Positions 21,040 to 32,178 of a stretch of DNA of 64,000 nucleotides are shown piece by piece; the first letter of the stretch is position 1; each line of letters opens with the position of its first letter. The position numbers and the translations under genes were made by a program. This DNA comes from Patiria miniata (Eukaryota > Echinodermata > Asteroidea > Valvatida > Asterinidae), in NCBI RefSeq assembly GCF_015706575.1, contig NW_024037047.1, positions 7,506,632-7,570,631 of the forward strand. The letters are read 5' to 3'. Below the pieces are notes generated by a model that worked only from the letters and a program-made list of their open reading frames with translations, ran no database searches and was not told where the DNA came from.

Positions 21040-23656
21040 TCGATGCGCTGGATAAGAGTTCGACAGGCAGTCGAAGTCAGCCTGTCGAAGTCAGCCTGTA
21101 CCACTCACTCACAGCGCACACGTCACCGTTTTCACGAAGAGCCACATCTGTGGATTTTGAAAAAATAGCGTTTTCGAGATAATCAAAAAAAGAAGTTTCT
21201 CCTATTTTTAAACTGCCAAAAAATACTACTTTGCAGCTCCTTTTTGCAGTAAGGAAACCATAATGAGAGCTGAATTTTACCTGAACCCAGTAATTACAAT
21301 TAATACTATTGTGTTAATTAGTTAATTTCTGGAAATTAATTAGTAAAGATCTGTGTCTCTTAGTGAAAACAAAAATTCGAGTTTCCCACATTTTGGCCCT
21401 TTCTTTTCAATGTGTTTTTTCATTATGAAAGTACGCAGCTGAGAATGTAACATAGAAATGTGACTCTTCGTGAACCCCCCCCCCCCCCTTGTGTGACACT
21501 CCAAAAAAAAATATACTGGTTTAATGTCCGCCTGTCCAAAATACGGTACACCATTCTGTAATCTAGTGTTAATAATCGTCGAATTCGAACAGCGCCCCCT
21601 ATTGGAATATAGTACCAGTATCCCTAATGTCACAGCCCCCCTTTAGAGGAACAATTTTAGTGTCGCAATTAGGTTATATTTGTTGCTCGTGGTCTAATGA
21701 GTAAACATACCGAAATTCGTGGAAATATTGGGAATATTGGTTTAGGGCACATTTAAGTTTGGAAATTTTTGTGCACAAGTCTATGGGGATGTCTCCCAAA
21801 TTAATGTCCAATCAAGTTATTATAATTAAGTGGTGCAGTTGACCGCCTGAGGCTACTATTTTGGTCCTGTGAGGATTATTAGGCGGTGCAGCTGACCACC
21901 AGTATTTAAGTGAGGGGTATCGCAAGTATATGAGTTATTTTGCATATACATTGATTGATTGTGTACAGGGATTATAATTGAAAGGTTGCTAAAGAATAAG
22001 AAGAATTCTAATCGTCCTTGGAATCATTTGTCACAGTGAGGCTAGGGTTTTTTTCGCATTCACTGTGAAGTTTATTAGGACCAGTCAATTAGTGCTTTGT
22101 TTACATTTCACTAGTCACTCAGTCACAAAACAGTGGTAAATTTCAACCAAACGAACAGTCCACCGTTGCTACTTGAACCCCCTTGCGTCTGGGTAACCGC
22201 TCAACCTCGCGCAAGGCTGATAAATATTAATTTTGTAGGATAATAGGCTTTGGTTAGAGCCTTGGGATAAACAACACTAGTCCCCTTAGCTTTCGAACTT
22301 TTTCCCTCCATTTTTCAGTGCTATTGAGTAGCCTACATTTGATTATTGGGAAATTCGAAAAATACCTCGGAGTCCGCATTGTTTGGTTACTCGTCACGAA
22401 TAACCCATCCCCGCTGGTCAAAAAAGTGGGGATATATACACCACATCCCCCAGGATTTACGCCCATGGTCGTCGTTCAGTACTGTACATGCATAGCTGCA
22501 TATTAGGTCAAGTTTGTTTCTGCAGTCTATAACTTTAGTGTGGTGTGTGACTCTTATATTCCCTCATCAAGGGGGCACAGTTTCGAGACAGGTTTTAAGT
22601 TGAGGCTCTTTTCCTGACAGTTAGAAATCATCCAATTTGATTAGGGGCACTGACTTTATTAAAACTGCAGGGGGGTGAGCAAGTCTCTATTGCATTTTTT
22701 TCGGGGGTAGGGGCGTGGTGTCAATTGAAAGTGCACATTGAATGATCCGATTAGCTGTCCGTTTAGTAAGAAGAATGATTAGCAAAATGAGTGTGCAAAA
22801 CAATTAAAACAATAAAGCTTCTTTTGATATACGTAAACCATCCTGGCGTGTAATTCTAACAACCCAGAGGTCGTTGTGTTTTACTGAACAAACTCATAAT
22901 TTATTTTATTGTTACCAGCAACTGTACATGTGCATTCATATGTGAATTACGTACGTGAAATACAATAATACGTAACAATCTTCTAGATTAAGAGCAAAAA
23001 AGATTCATTGCTATTTCCGAAAAGATTTACCACAGAAAAGATATAAAAGGCGAGATGTTTTACCAAAAAGAAAATCACTTTCATATTTTGTGACGAAAAT
23101 GCCGAAGTATATTTAAAATACATTACGATAATTGCATGGGCGTCGCCCGGATTTTTTCTAGAGGGGGCAAAGCAAATTTCCCAGGGAATCCCTGTTCCTT
23201 TTCAGCATATTCTCGATTTATCATTTTCGCGGGCTGGGCGGGTGACATTGTTGCCCATACCTCAACTTCATAGACACTCCTGCAGAAATCCAAGTTGTTA
23301 AATGTGCCTTAGATTTACAACAATTTGACTTCAGACGTCGCTCCTGTTTTTTCCTTTGCTCTTTTTTTCTCTTTTTTTTAAGTTGCTGTTCCAGAGGTGC
23401 TTAGAGAGGGCAAGCGCCCCACCCTCCTGGCAACGCTCATGGACAATTGCTAAGAACTTTAAGAAGTCCAGTTTCGCCGACATATCTTATATCAAGAATG
23501 ATCAGTTAAACATCGTTTTTAACAATATTCGTCCGATCAAAATATCACAATATCAACCATCAACTACACTGATAAAAATACATACGCATGCATTTGTTTG
23601 GTTTTTTTTTTAATTGAATAAATCATTTGCAACGAAATGCCATTGCTGTCGAACAA
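21040..23656. other. Spacer between locus C and gene B
   Basis: No F5/8C exon, signal exon or other domain is visible on either strand. It holds poly-C near 21475-21488, a short duplicated phrase (gcggtgcagttgaccgcc-like, at about 21830 and 21885) and AT-rich sequence. The open frames here are short and featureless. Confidence 0.55.
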
Positions 23657-23662
23657 TTTAAT
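23657..23662 (-). terminator. Possible poly(A) signal of gene B
   Basis: ATTAAA on the minus strand, about 23 nt past the stop codon. A canonical AATAAA also overlaps the stop codon itself (23684-23689). Gene D has ATTAAA 12 nt after its stop (45932-45937), so a very short 3' UTR may be a family trait. Confidence 0.35.
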
Positions 23663-23684
23663 GAGGGTAGAATGACAGCCGAAT

Positions 23685-23831
23685 TTATTCACGGCGACAT
23701 CCAAGCAGCTCCAATCGCAGAGCAACACCAGTTTGCCACTCAGTAGGCTCAATGCGCACTAACGTGGCCACCACACTCTCATCAAACAGGTTAGTGACAG
23801 GGGTGGCGTAATCCATGTTACCGATGAACAC
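23685..23831 (-). CDS. Gene B exon 5, end of F5/8C domain
   Basis: 147 nt with stop, after acceptor ...ttgtttcag. Encodes VFIGNMDYATPVTNLF, then a strand with VRIEPTEW, and closes with LRLELLGCRRE. LLGC carries the second disulfide cysteine typical of the end of F5/8C domains. Phase 0. Confidence 0.88.
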   Translation of the reverse strand: MFIGNMDYATPVTNLFDESVVATLVRIEPTEWQTGVALRLELLGCRRE

Positions 23832-26800
23832 CTGAAACAAAAAAACGAGCCACCATAAAGTGTTGTAAAATGAATCGCGCACCATCCCGTACAGGCGGAC
23901 TCGAATTAATCAATAGTATTTAAATGGTCTTCGCTCAAACTCGTTCCTTGTTTTGCGGTGAAATGGCACCAAACTTTGAGTTAATATTTTGTTTAACACG
24001 CTTCCTTTGGCGCTAAGAATTATTATGACAGTTCCATAAAAATCGTTGTATAGAGAAACTTTTAAGAAAAGAATGTAGCATCACATTTCTGAAGCATTAC
24101 GACTGTCAGGCACAATTTCACGAAGATGAAAGTTATTCTTTGTTTTTCGCATTAATTTTGGCACCGAAAACTCGGAGAGAAGGAATTTAAAATTAATCAA
24201 CAAATGTCCACACAAATATCCAAAAAAAACAAGTACGAGGTCTGTTTTTCAATTTACAAACCTCCATGTTATGATTCAGTTGAATTCAGCTCACAGCAAA
24301 TTAACATTGATACTCACCTTGATGTTTCCGTCTCCATCCATCACGTGTTCACGTTCAGATGAGGGCTGCTGCTTATAAGCCACCTTGAACTTCTTCACGT
24401 ACCAACCGGACCCGCCTTGTGTGATGACTCCTGTCACCACTGTGCTCTGGACGAGGTCCACCTCGATCCAGGAATTGGTGGACTTATCCCTGTATACAGA
24501 GTGGAAAGAGGATGATGAATGCAAGCAATGCGCAAACAAACACACTTCAAATTCATCAGAAGGATGGGAAATTGAACGCTATGATTTATGCTAATGCTAG
24601 GGTCAAACATTCTCGAATCACTACCACGAATACCCCGCTCTATCCCAAACAAAAATTCTTGATGACATCAGGAAAAAATATCCCCGATTTGCTGTTTGTA
24701 AGATTAACCCAAGAATGAAACAAAGAATCAAGAAGTAGGTACGAATTGCAAGCCGAATCAGACCGAACCAAGCCAAAGGATTGCGATTTAGTACAGATTG
24801 AGTGGAAAACTGCGACAAGGTAAGGTCTTGAACAATGTTCTTTGGCGTTTTAGTATGTTTAATATAAACGAGGACAAGTGCATGAAAAGCAAATGATCCT
24901 CATATGCATGTTAAACAGCCACCGGGACAATTTTTGTTCAACTTCTTATGTAACAATATTCAATAAACCGATATGGTACATTACGTGCAGTGGCAGTGTA
25001 GAATACATCGGTTGTATGTTCCGACACTCCTATGTTCCGACTGCACATATTCCTACGCCAAACCCTAACTGGGAGTAGCACAGTCTTATGTGCGGGTCGT
25101 CGGCACATAGCCCTTCATCATTACCTTGCTCCCCACTTTCTATTTTGGTTTAGCCTGCCCCTCTCATCCATCACACCCCCTGAGCTGAGTGTGTATCAGT
25201 CCAGCCAGGCATGCAGCATCTTATTTGCATAATTCTATTGTTAGCGCCATCTGCATGGAATTTGAACTAGCCATGTGTGCTTGTCTGCCGGGTGCTGTGC
25301 TAGGGATAGGTTGTCTGTGGAGGACTGTGCAGGTTTTGCCTGGGCGTGGCATGGAAAGGCCTTGATGTAAAATGATCAAGTTAGTTGTAGTGCATGACAA
25401 GTTAGTTAAATGCCCCTGGTTTGGGAGTAGAGTTATGGTGCTTTTATCATAAGCTACCAACTCACTGTGACCATCACCGAGCCCCAAACTTTGTAAATTT
25501 CTCATACTTGTAATTAATTATTTTCCCAGTATTTATTTCGGCAACAAATTCCTACATTCCAAATAAGCTACATCCTGTTTTTTCCTTTGATACCTACACG
25601 TAGGTCGCCCATTGTTTGAAGTTGTTGAGACGAGCTTTGAAGCCAAAGTAATCCTTCTGATAACTTGAAGCCGTGATGTGATCATTAGGGATTGTCCCGT
25701 CCTCCATGCCCAGTGGCCCTGGACTAGGGCATGTTGCTGTCATTGAAATACACAAACAAAAGTGGAACTTAGTTATTGTAACGGGAACCCATTTGGCCCT
25801 TGTCCTCCAAGTCAAGCAAAACGCCAGAAAAAAAGGGACAGCCACACAGGATTTCAAGCTGCTGAAGAAACCCCTATTGATTCAGCAACAAGAACTCTGT
25901 GGTCACCCTCACTGCCACACTACCACCAGTACCACGACTGCTGATTCCAAGCATAGAAAAACACACAGTCTGAATAACTGTATGCAACTGTACCAATTTT
26001 ACTTAACCCTGGAGTCTAGCCAAGTTCTACCCGCGTAAGTGAGCAATACAACCCCACTTAGGCCAAAAAAAGTTTTTGGTTTCTGGTATGGAGCTTGCGC
26101 CCCAAAAGTTGTACGGCGATGCGGCTTTTTTACCCTTTTTTTCCAATGTCGGCTGATGACTGCATATGGTGCCCGACTAAATTTAGTGCAAAAAATATAT
26201 GGGAGCCGAGAGAGGCCATTTAAAGCTTATACTCGATCGTAACCCCATCTAAAAACACTTTAAAATTGTGCAGCAGCAAGATTACACTCAAACCAGTGAG
26301 TTTGGAGGTTTTGAGACATCATCTATCATTGAAAAAAGTACATTTTTTAATTTTGCCGACGCGCATGGCTACGGCGACGCGCGCGCATACCAGAAACCGG
26401 AGACTTTTTTTGGCCATAGCTATGTAAACTATTCATCTCAAATGCAACCATGCGTACTCCACACGATGTAGCATAGCAAAAATGGAACCGGAAGTTCACG
26501 CAACTCGAGCGTTTATCCAATGAGCGTAAGTAATCAGTGGTGCGCGCGCGTGTGTGACGTTTTTAATGAGCCGGATTTCCGGAGCGCGCGCTAGCCAGAC
26601 CCAAAACCAGTTCAGGTGCGCGTCGCCGGAGCCCTTCCGGCGAAGCCCGAGTGCAAGAAAGCAATGACAACAAAGTGCTGCTTAAACTTTCTGTTACATT
26701 GTTATTATTGTGAAGCTTATCACCATCCTATCTTTAAAGATATAGTCCATCATTTGTAATTTTACATTTTGTTCATTTGAAGTGTTCAAAATTTAATGAA

Positions 26801-29079
26801 GGATACTGAACAACTAAACCTGATGAAGTTTCAGTTCAGCTTCAGCTGTATATTCCGAGAAAAACATCATTCTAGGATCTCAATTTCAAATCAAAAGTTG
26901 CTGAATCATGTTTGTTTTGAATTGTCGCGCACTGATCCGACGAACTATAGCAACCGCGCGCGCCTGTGCGTCGTGCCAATGCTTGCGCGCGCTGCGCCGA
27001 ATAACAAAACGAACTACTAATTTAAATTTTCCTACGTTGCGTCTTAAGACGCACCGTTTGATTACTTCAAAATGATAGCTTGCCAGAAAGATTAATTTCA
27101 CAGGGAGTTTAGTCCACTTACTATCTTTCAACCAAGTATTTTTTTCAGCAATAATACGCCAGTTACTTTTTCGGATGGCTGCAAATGATGGACTATAGCT
27201 TTAACAGTAGAATGTCCAGATGTGACGCCCCGTCCCCACCCTATTTAGTCCAAACCACAATGACAGTGTTATTGTAGAAAGTGGACCCGCCCACATCATT
27301 TTTCTTGTAACGGCCAACCCCTCCAGTTGTTCTTCCTTACAGTCACATTCATCACTCCAAAAAAGAAAATCCATAACAAAAAATTGTCTAGTATATACAT
27401 CGGCGCGGACTTGTGGCCTTTTTGATTCGGACTGTGTCGCAAGAAGTCTTGCATGCATGACATCGAGCAAATTGATCGCTGCCAGGGCTTAAGAATGCGA
27501 CGCCGATGGAACATATGCAACACCACACTTTTTGTCAATTTTCAGAAACCGACAGACAGTACAGACAGACCCAAGTGACATGTAGAAGCTCCTGCCAGAG
27601 CTTTAAAAACACAATATCTTACATCTTTCCAGAAGCGCGAAAAGATATGCTTTAACCATCTGATCTGCGCGTCGCCCGACTAAAATTAGAACTATGGCAA
27701 CATTCAGCTCTCGGTTAGGGAATCTGAAATACCGTTCAGTTGAGAACATCCAGTAAAAAGTTATTCAAAGTATATGCTCCTATAACAGTGACCAGCGAAG
27801 CTCTTGCTGTGAGAAAATCTCACAGATAACTTAGTGGGTTGTAGAATAATCGCAAGACACCGATTGGACAGTCATTGTTGAAATTATGGCGTGGTAGATT
27901 GCGTAACGACTTACCAGCTGGGGTAGGTTGCCTCCTTCCCGGGCAACGCTTCCGTATCTCTTGCATGACTTGCTTCATCCAGTCATCCGGATTATCAGGA
28001 TCAGGTTCCGGTGGGGGACCGGAGTAACACACCCTCTGCTGGCTCTCCACACCAACCAAGAGCACTTTGGATCAAAAGCAAAAACGTGTGATAATATTAT
28101 CGCATAATGTTTGAGATGTGTTTTTCCTTTTAACAAAGAATCACAAGATATTTCTTTTTAGGTATACGGCAGACGAGATGTATTTTCATCGTTGTCGTTG
28201 CATAACTAACTTTGATCGTTTCCCTTGATCAGGTAGCGATCGTAATTTCAAACAGTACAGTGTATTTTGACCGTGATAAAGGCACATACTTTGGCTGGCC
28301 AAATTGGGGGGGGGATATGGTCGTTCAAGATAAAATATTCATGGACCCGATCAACACATCAAATTCCAGTTTTGTAAATAGGTTGTCATGGTAACTTAAT
28401 CATGAACTTCCACACAAAATTCATTTTCTAGCAAATCGGTTCTCATGGTAACCTAATCATGCACATCCACACCACATTCACTTTCTGAAGAAAAAAAAAG
28501 ACCGACCGTGAAAGAAAGATAGAATGATCAATTGATACCAGTCGACCAACAGGGAGTTTAATCCATCATTTGCAGCTATCTGAAAATTAACTGGCGCAAT
28601 TATTGTTGAAAAACATACTTGGTTGAAAGATAGTAAGGCGACTAAACTCCCTGTGAAATTATTCTTACTGGCAAGCTGTCATTTTGAAGTATTCAACGAA
28701 AGAAGGCCTTTTCAACGGTGCTTCTTAAGACGCATCGTTGCAAATTCAAATTAGTAGTTATTTTTGTTATTCGGCGAAGCGTGCGAAAGCATTGGCACGA
28801 CGCACACGCACGCGCGGTTGCTTTAATTTTGTTAATCATAAAGTGCTATTGACGAAATCGTATTTCGTGTGCATGGTTTTCACTGTTCTCTCGAAAAATG
28901 TATTATGAGCTGAAACTTCAACAAGTTAGATTCTGAATATTCGTCTGTTGGGTTTGAGTGGTGTTATTATTGTAAACGAACACAAAGCAAACAATCTTAC
29001 ATGCATTTAACCGCTAAAACATGTCGATCTTACCTGTCAGTGTTGCTGTCAACAGAACTGGCAAAAGGATCCCTTCCAT
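23685..29079 (-). CDS. Gene B: complete secreted single-discoidin-domain protein
   Basis: Exons 29034-29079, 27915-28064, 25598-25736, 24318-24489 and 23685-23831 join to 654 nt: 217 residues and a stop, with no internal break. Residues 1 to about 23 are the signal peptide (MEGILLPVLLTATLT, VLLVGVES). Residues 24-66 are a linker with C28 and C56 and an acidic PEPDPDNPDDW stretch. The F5/8C domain runs C68 to C214, bounded by its usual disulfide pair, with core motifs GMEDGTIPN, NSWIEVDL and RLELLGC. All introns are GT/AG, phases 1, 1, 2, 0. It is paralogous to gene A, upstream DNA included. The upstream CRE is intact, but the neighbouring CCAAT core has changed to CCGAT. It is probably a secreted sugar- or lipid-binding (lectin-like) protein; the ligand is unknown. 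Confidence 0.87.
24318..24489 (-). CDS. Gene B exon 4, middle of F5/8C domain
   Basis: 172 nt with the same splice sites as gene A exon 4. Reads NSWIEVDLVQSTVVTGVITQ, then GGSGWYVKKFKVAYKQQ. About a dozen residues differ from gene A, clustered in the surface loop between the WYVKK strand and HVM. Confidence 0.88.
25598..25736 (-). CDS. Gene B exon 3, start of F5/8C domain
   Basis: 139 nt, acceptor ...caatgacag, donor gtaggt. TCPSPGPLGMEDGTIPN, then HITASSYQKDYFGFKARL. The donor is set by phase: exon 4 needs two bases of a codon, which only the gtaggt site provides without a stop. Confidence 0.87.
26061..26415. mobile_element. PIF/Harbinger-like MITE (family H), copy 3
   Basis: GGCC ends and long inverted repeats as in copy 2. 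Flanking triplets are TTA and ATA, one mismatch from a perfect TWA duplication. It sits in gene B intron 2, where gene A has a decayed copy. Confidence 0.68.
26738..27200. mobile_element. TTAA-flanked MITE (family T), copy 2
   Basis: TTAA on both sides (26734-26737, 27201-27204). Ends AGATATAGTCCATCATTTG and the inverse of AGCTATAGTCCATCATTTG. It lies in gene B intron 2. Confidence 0.78.
27210..27830. other. Gene B intron 2, no gene recognised
   Basis: A 90-residue open frame (minus, 27201-27470) and an overlapping 80-residue one have no recognisable motif, and their start lies inside unrelated intron sequence. I see no exon here. Confidence 0.5.
27915..28064 (-). CDS. Gene B exon 2, linker
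   Basis: 150 nt, donor gtaagt, acceptor ...gatccaaag. VLLVGVESQQRVCYSG, PPPEPDPDNPDDW, then RKRCPGRRQPTPA: the ancestral single-unit form of the repeat expanded in locus C. Confidence 0.86.
28552..28845. mobile_element. Family T MITE fragment in gene B intron 1
   Basis: Inverted relative to the other copies; it contains ccatcatttgcagctatc, the central ggtgcttcttaagac dyad and the cgcgcggttgc stretch. One end is lost, and no TTAA pair is left. Confidence 0.65.
29034..29079 (-). CDS. Gene B exon 1, signal peptide start
   Basis: 46 nt from ATG at 29079: MEGILLPVLLTATLT plus one base, donor gtaaga. The 5' leader cttctatcagcttcattcgc is identical to that of gene A. Confidence 0.86.
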
Positions 29080-29156
29080 CTTCGCGAATGAAGCTGATAG
29101 AAGTGATAATTAGCAGTCAGTGCTCGCTTCTGCTGCCGTCCGTAGAATCATATGGC

Positions 29157-29177
29157 TGACGTCATTTTAAGCCGATC
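29157..29177 (-). promoter_or_regulatory. CCAAT-CRE module of gene B, CCAAT core mutated
   Basis: The CRE TGACGTCA (29157-29164) is intact and about 78 bp above the ATG. The partner reads GATCGGCTT instead of GATTGGCTG, so the NF-Y core ATTGG is lost. Spacing is unchanged from gene A. Confidence 0.6.
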
Positions 29178-29251
29178 GGCGACGAGTATACCTGCTACGT
29201 GGACGGTAAGATGGTTCCTAATTGGTTAAATTGTGGGCGAAACCATTTTAA

Positions 29252-29523
29252 CCCTAACAGGGCCGTGAAAACTGAATTTTCCCATATACGTTGTGTACAC
29301 TAACCAGAATTACCATTCGTACATATGAATAGTTAATTAACCATAATTCCAAATTCCTTTGACCTATAGTCATGAATTTTCTTGCGTATTTTTATGAAGA
29401 GTTACTATATGCATGTACTGAGTTTCAAAATTTTTCGTCACTCGATGGCCGAGATCTTAGGGGGGCGGAATCCCCCCCCCCCCCCGGCTGAAAGATGGTC
29501 AAAATAACCCGGCCCTTTTAGGG
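29252..29523. mobile_element. piggyBac-like MITE with CCCTAA(A/C)AGGGCC ends
   Basis: Flanked by TTAA (29248-29251, 29524-29527), with ends CCCTAACAGGGCC and the inverse of CCCTAAAAGGGCC. Unfilled paralogous sites exist at about 15988 and 16359 upstream of gene A. It contains a poly-C hairpin near 29473. TTAA plus CCC ends is the piggyBac signature. Confidence 0.78.
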
Positions 29524-29581
29524 TTAATCCACGCGTTATTGATGTAAATCACATAGGGATGTGTGTACATTATTTTTGCTT

Positions 29582-29816
29582 TGCTGAAAGAACGCGCACC
29601 TTTTCTTTGTGATCCGTGGACAGAACTTTAAAACAGTGGTTATGTTTAAAACTCCGTTACTTGAGAACTAAATAACTGATTCCAATGATTCCTGCACTAA
29701 AAAAGGGCTTATGAATTCGGCTTTCATATCCTAGATTTTGAAAGTGCTACATGCAGACCTTCACTAAAACAATAGGCCCGACATTTGGGATTCTATTGTT
29801 TTTTTCCTCACCATGT
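29582..29816. mobile_element. Half of a palindromic mariner-like MITE
   Basis: Counterpart of 16385-16652 in the gene A flank; ends ctcaccatg-tag. It shares gatccgtggacagaactt with the intact element at 63488. Confidence 0.6.
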
Positions 29817-30075
29817 AGCCATACCAAGAGAAGGTTTGCGTGGAAATATTACTGTGGCGATTGTCATCCATTGTTTAAGCGCTTGAAAGGTAGTATTTAA
29901 TGACATATTAATCATCTTGGAAGGTCAAATATACTCGCACGTGAAGTAACAGTATATTAACACCCAATAATTAAGGATTGTAGTCAATTAAAATTGTTAG
30001 TTTGGCGAGGACACACGTTGCACGGGTCATCAATTCATGATTTATTTCAACGCTGATCGCAATCCAGCATGTAAT

Positions 30076-30487
30076 TATAATAACTATAACCGAGTCTTAT
30101 ATAGTGCACGTATCTACCAATAATTAAGTTCTCAAGGCGCAGGAAATAATATTATTAAAGAAAGGTATATAAAGATTATGAGAATATGAGACCCATTAAG
30201 TAGCACCTTTGTAAGGGTTTATAAGGTGCTGCGGCGCATATTGCAGCCACTGCCAGAAACACTACGGCAAACCCACTTCTCTTAGCGATTAGTGTTACCG
30301 CGTTCTTTAATGTGCATTACACAACACACGGGACCTACGGCTTAATGTCCCATTCGAAAGACGGAGCAATGATGGTAAAGTGCCTTGCTAAAGAGCACAA
30401 AGACCATGCTCCCACGGTCGGGATTCGAACCCATGTACTACGAGGCACACGAGTCGAGCACCATAACGAATGGACCACTGCAACCCC
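30076..30487 (-). mobile_element. tRNA-derived SINE, copy 2, with conserved-type central domain
   Basis: Minus strand: a tRNA-like head (B box GGTTCGAATCC, positions 30418-30428), a central part with gctctttagcaaggcacttt and gggacattaagccgtaggtc, and a 3' end with tatataagactcggtta before a short TA-rich tail. A 7-bp duplication ATGTAAT flanks it (30069-30075, 30488-30494). The central part resembles the widely shared metazoan SINE domain called Nin; I recall this rather than having checked it. The tail looks like a LINE-shared 3' end. Confidence 0.75.
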
Positions 30488-30499
30488 ATGTAATAAACA

Positions 30500-31400
30500 A
30501 TGAAGAAGAAAAATATTCTACGAAGGCCACAGTGTGCAGCCGAGGGAGTGAGTGCAATTTCGTGTATATCGGCATAAATATACTTGTCTTTTAGGTTTCA
30601 CCATTTTATAGATTTTTCCGGCCGATTACGGAAAACAGCGGCATTAAATTTTGAAACTGTCTTGGAAACAGATTTGGTGTATATTTTTAAACGATGGTAA
30701 CCTATAATTAGACAATTGTTTATGCATAGATTTCCTAGCAATCTCAATCAGTAATCAATTTGTACTTAATTGCAATTATACCCAGTGATTGTGTTCAAAG
30801 CAACTTGAAATAGCAACTTAGAACAAAACCAAACTTCAGTAAAACAACTAAGGCAGTTTTGTTGAGTGACTAAATTAAAGTGCGTATATACGATTTCAAC
30901 AACACGGAGAATATATGATACTTTGTTGTTCCTGATCTATATGCCGAATATTTACTATTTTAAATACAAATTCTGAATGATTTAAATTAAATAGGTAAAC
31001 GTTATTTTCGTAGCAGGCTTTATATTGATACAAATAACTGAATCAATTTTTATAATTACTCTTTACTAGTAAAAAGGCTCCAATTATTGTAACAAAAGAA
31101 GAAGTAAGTTTCCTTATATTTTCTGATAAGGGTAGGCTATTACACTATCCATGCATTATCACTCTTAATTGTGAAAAGAATAGCTTTCGCTTCAACCCAT
31201 AACTATACCTTTTCTAAAAGGTCTTCAAAAATTGCCTTTATTCACAAAACGTGACAATAGTTGTCAGTTTTGTAGGCCGCCAGGCTTATTTATAGAGTCT
31301 AGAACGAAAGCTTCAATTCACTTTTGCTTGTAGCAAGCCGTGTCACTGCTTGTACATAGTACAAATCTCAAAGGAACGGTGCGCATTCAACCAGCTAAAT
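30500..31400. other. AT-rich spacer between gene B and gene D
   Basis: No repeat ends, open frame or domain recognised. It probably contains the divergent upstream regions of B and D. Confidence 0.5.
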
Positions 31401-31420
31401 GTCCCTCCCATTAGACGTCG

Positions 31421-31607
31421 TTGATAGGTAAAAGGGCGCCCTCTTTCGTTCGCGCACCGAACCCACACCACCGCGGTTTACGTGTACTTTGTGCTGAAAG
31501 GACAAAAAAAACGAGGGAAGTTAATTGCTTTGAGTTATTCTTTACTTTGCCCTGGATGGAGTGCGGATGCAACAAGATGTATTGCTTTCCATTCAAAATC
31601 AATTAAC
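31421..31607. repeat. Upstream block shared with the 2.8-kb tandem units
   Basis: tactttgccctggatggagtgc and neighbouring sequence match 57760-57830 and 61235-61315, the ends of the two units. It precedes the D promoter as it precedes the F promoter. Confidence 0.6.
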
Positions 31608-31899
31608 ATTATGGTAGGTAGTACATGTACACTGGGTTCCTTATGGGGAAGAAAACACAATAGAAGAATATACCCCATAATGAGGTCTTTAGAAATCAAT
31701 CTACCCCATACGGGAAAAGCTATGTGGTTTGAGATTTCAATAGGAATAAAGAAAAACAAAAGAAGGGAAACAATTATTTAAGGATCGTCCCCATAAATAT
31801 AGGTGTGTAAGGCTGTAAGTTAATGTATGTGTTCTTTTGTGCACATTTCCCGCTGATACTGAATTATAAATGATAAAGGTAAATTTACGTTAGGAAACT

Positions 31900-32132
31900 G
31901 TACCAGAGGGTTCTCGTTGGCTGTCACGTAATAGCTCCGCCCAGCTTTACACTTGAACAATCAGAATATGTAGTGACCTTCTCTCCCAGCTCAGGCTCGT
32001 TCTTGATTGGCTGGCTATGACGTCAACCTGTTCCACGGTGTGCGGCTGCGTATATAGTGGTTGTGTACACGGTGGTTGAGTGTCCTGGTGATAGATCAAC
32101 CTAACGGATTCACGATCATTTCACTTGGGAGA
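31900..32132 (+). promoter_or_regulatory. Gene D promoter
   Basis: GATTGGCTG, four bases, CRE TGACGTCA (module 32005-32025), then TATATAG at 32051-32057 and the block gatcaacctaacggattc at 32094, just before the ATG at 32133. The same order is found at E and F. A transcription start around 32080 is inferred from the TATA position. Confidence 0.65.
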
Positions 32133-32178
32133 ATGCACGGAGCAGCAGGTTTAGTTCTGATGCTGTCAGCCATGGCAG
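32133..32178 (+). CDS. Gene D exon 1, signal peptide start
   Basis: 46 nt, MHGAAGLVLMLSAMA plus one base, donor gtaagc. The leader gatcaacctaacggattc is shared with E and F. Gene E has the close relative MDAALVLMLSAMT. Confidence 0.85.
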
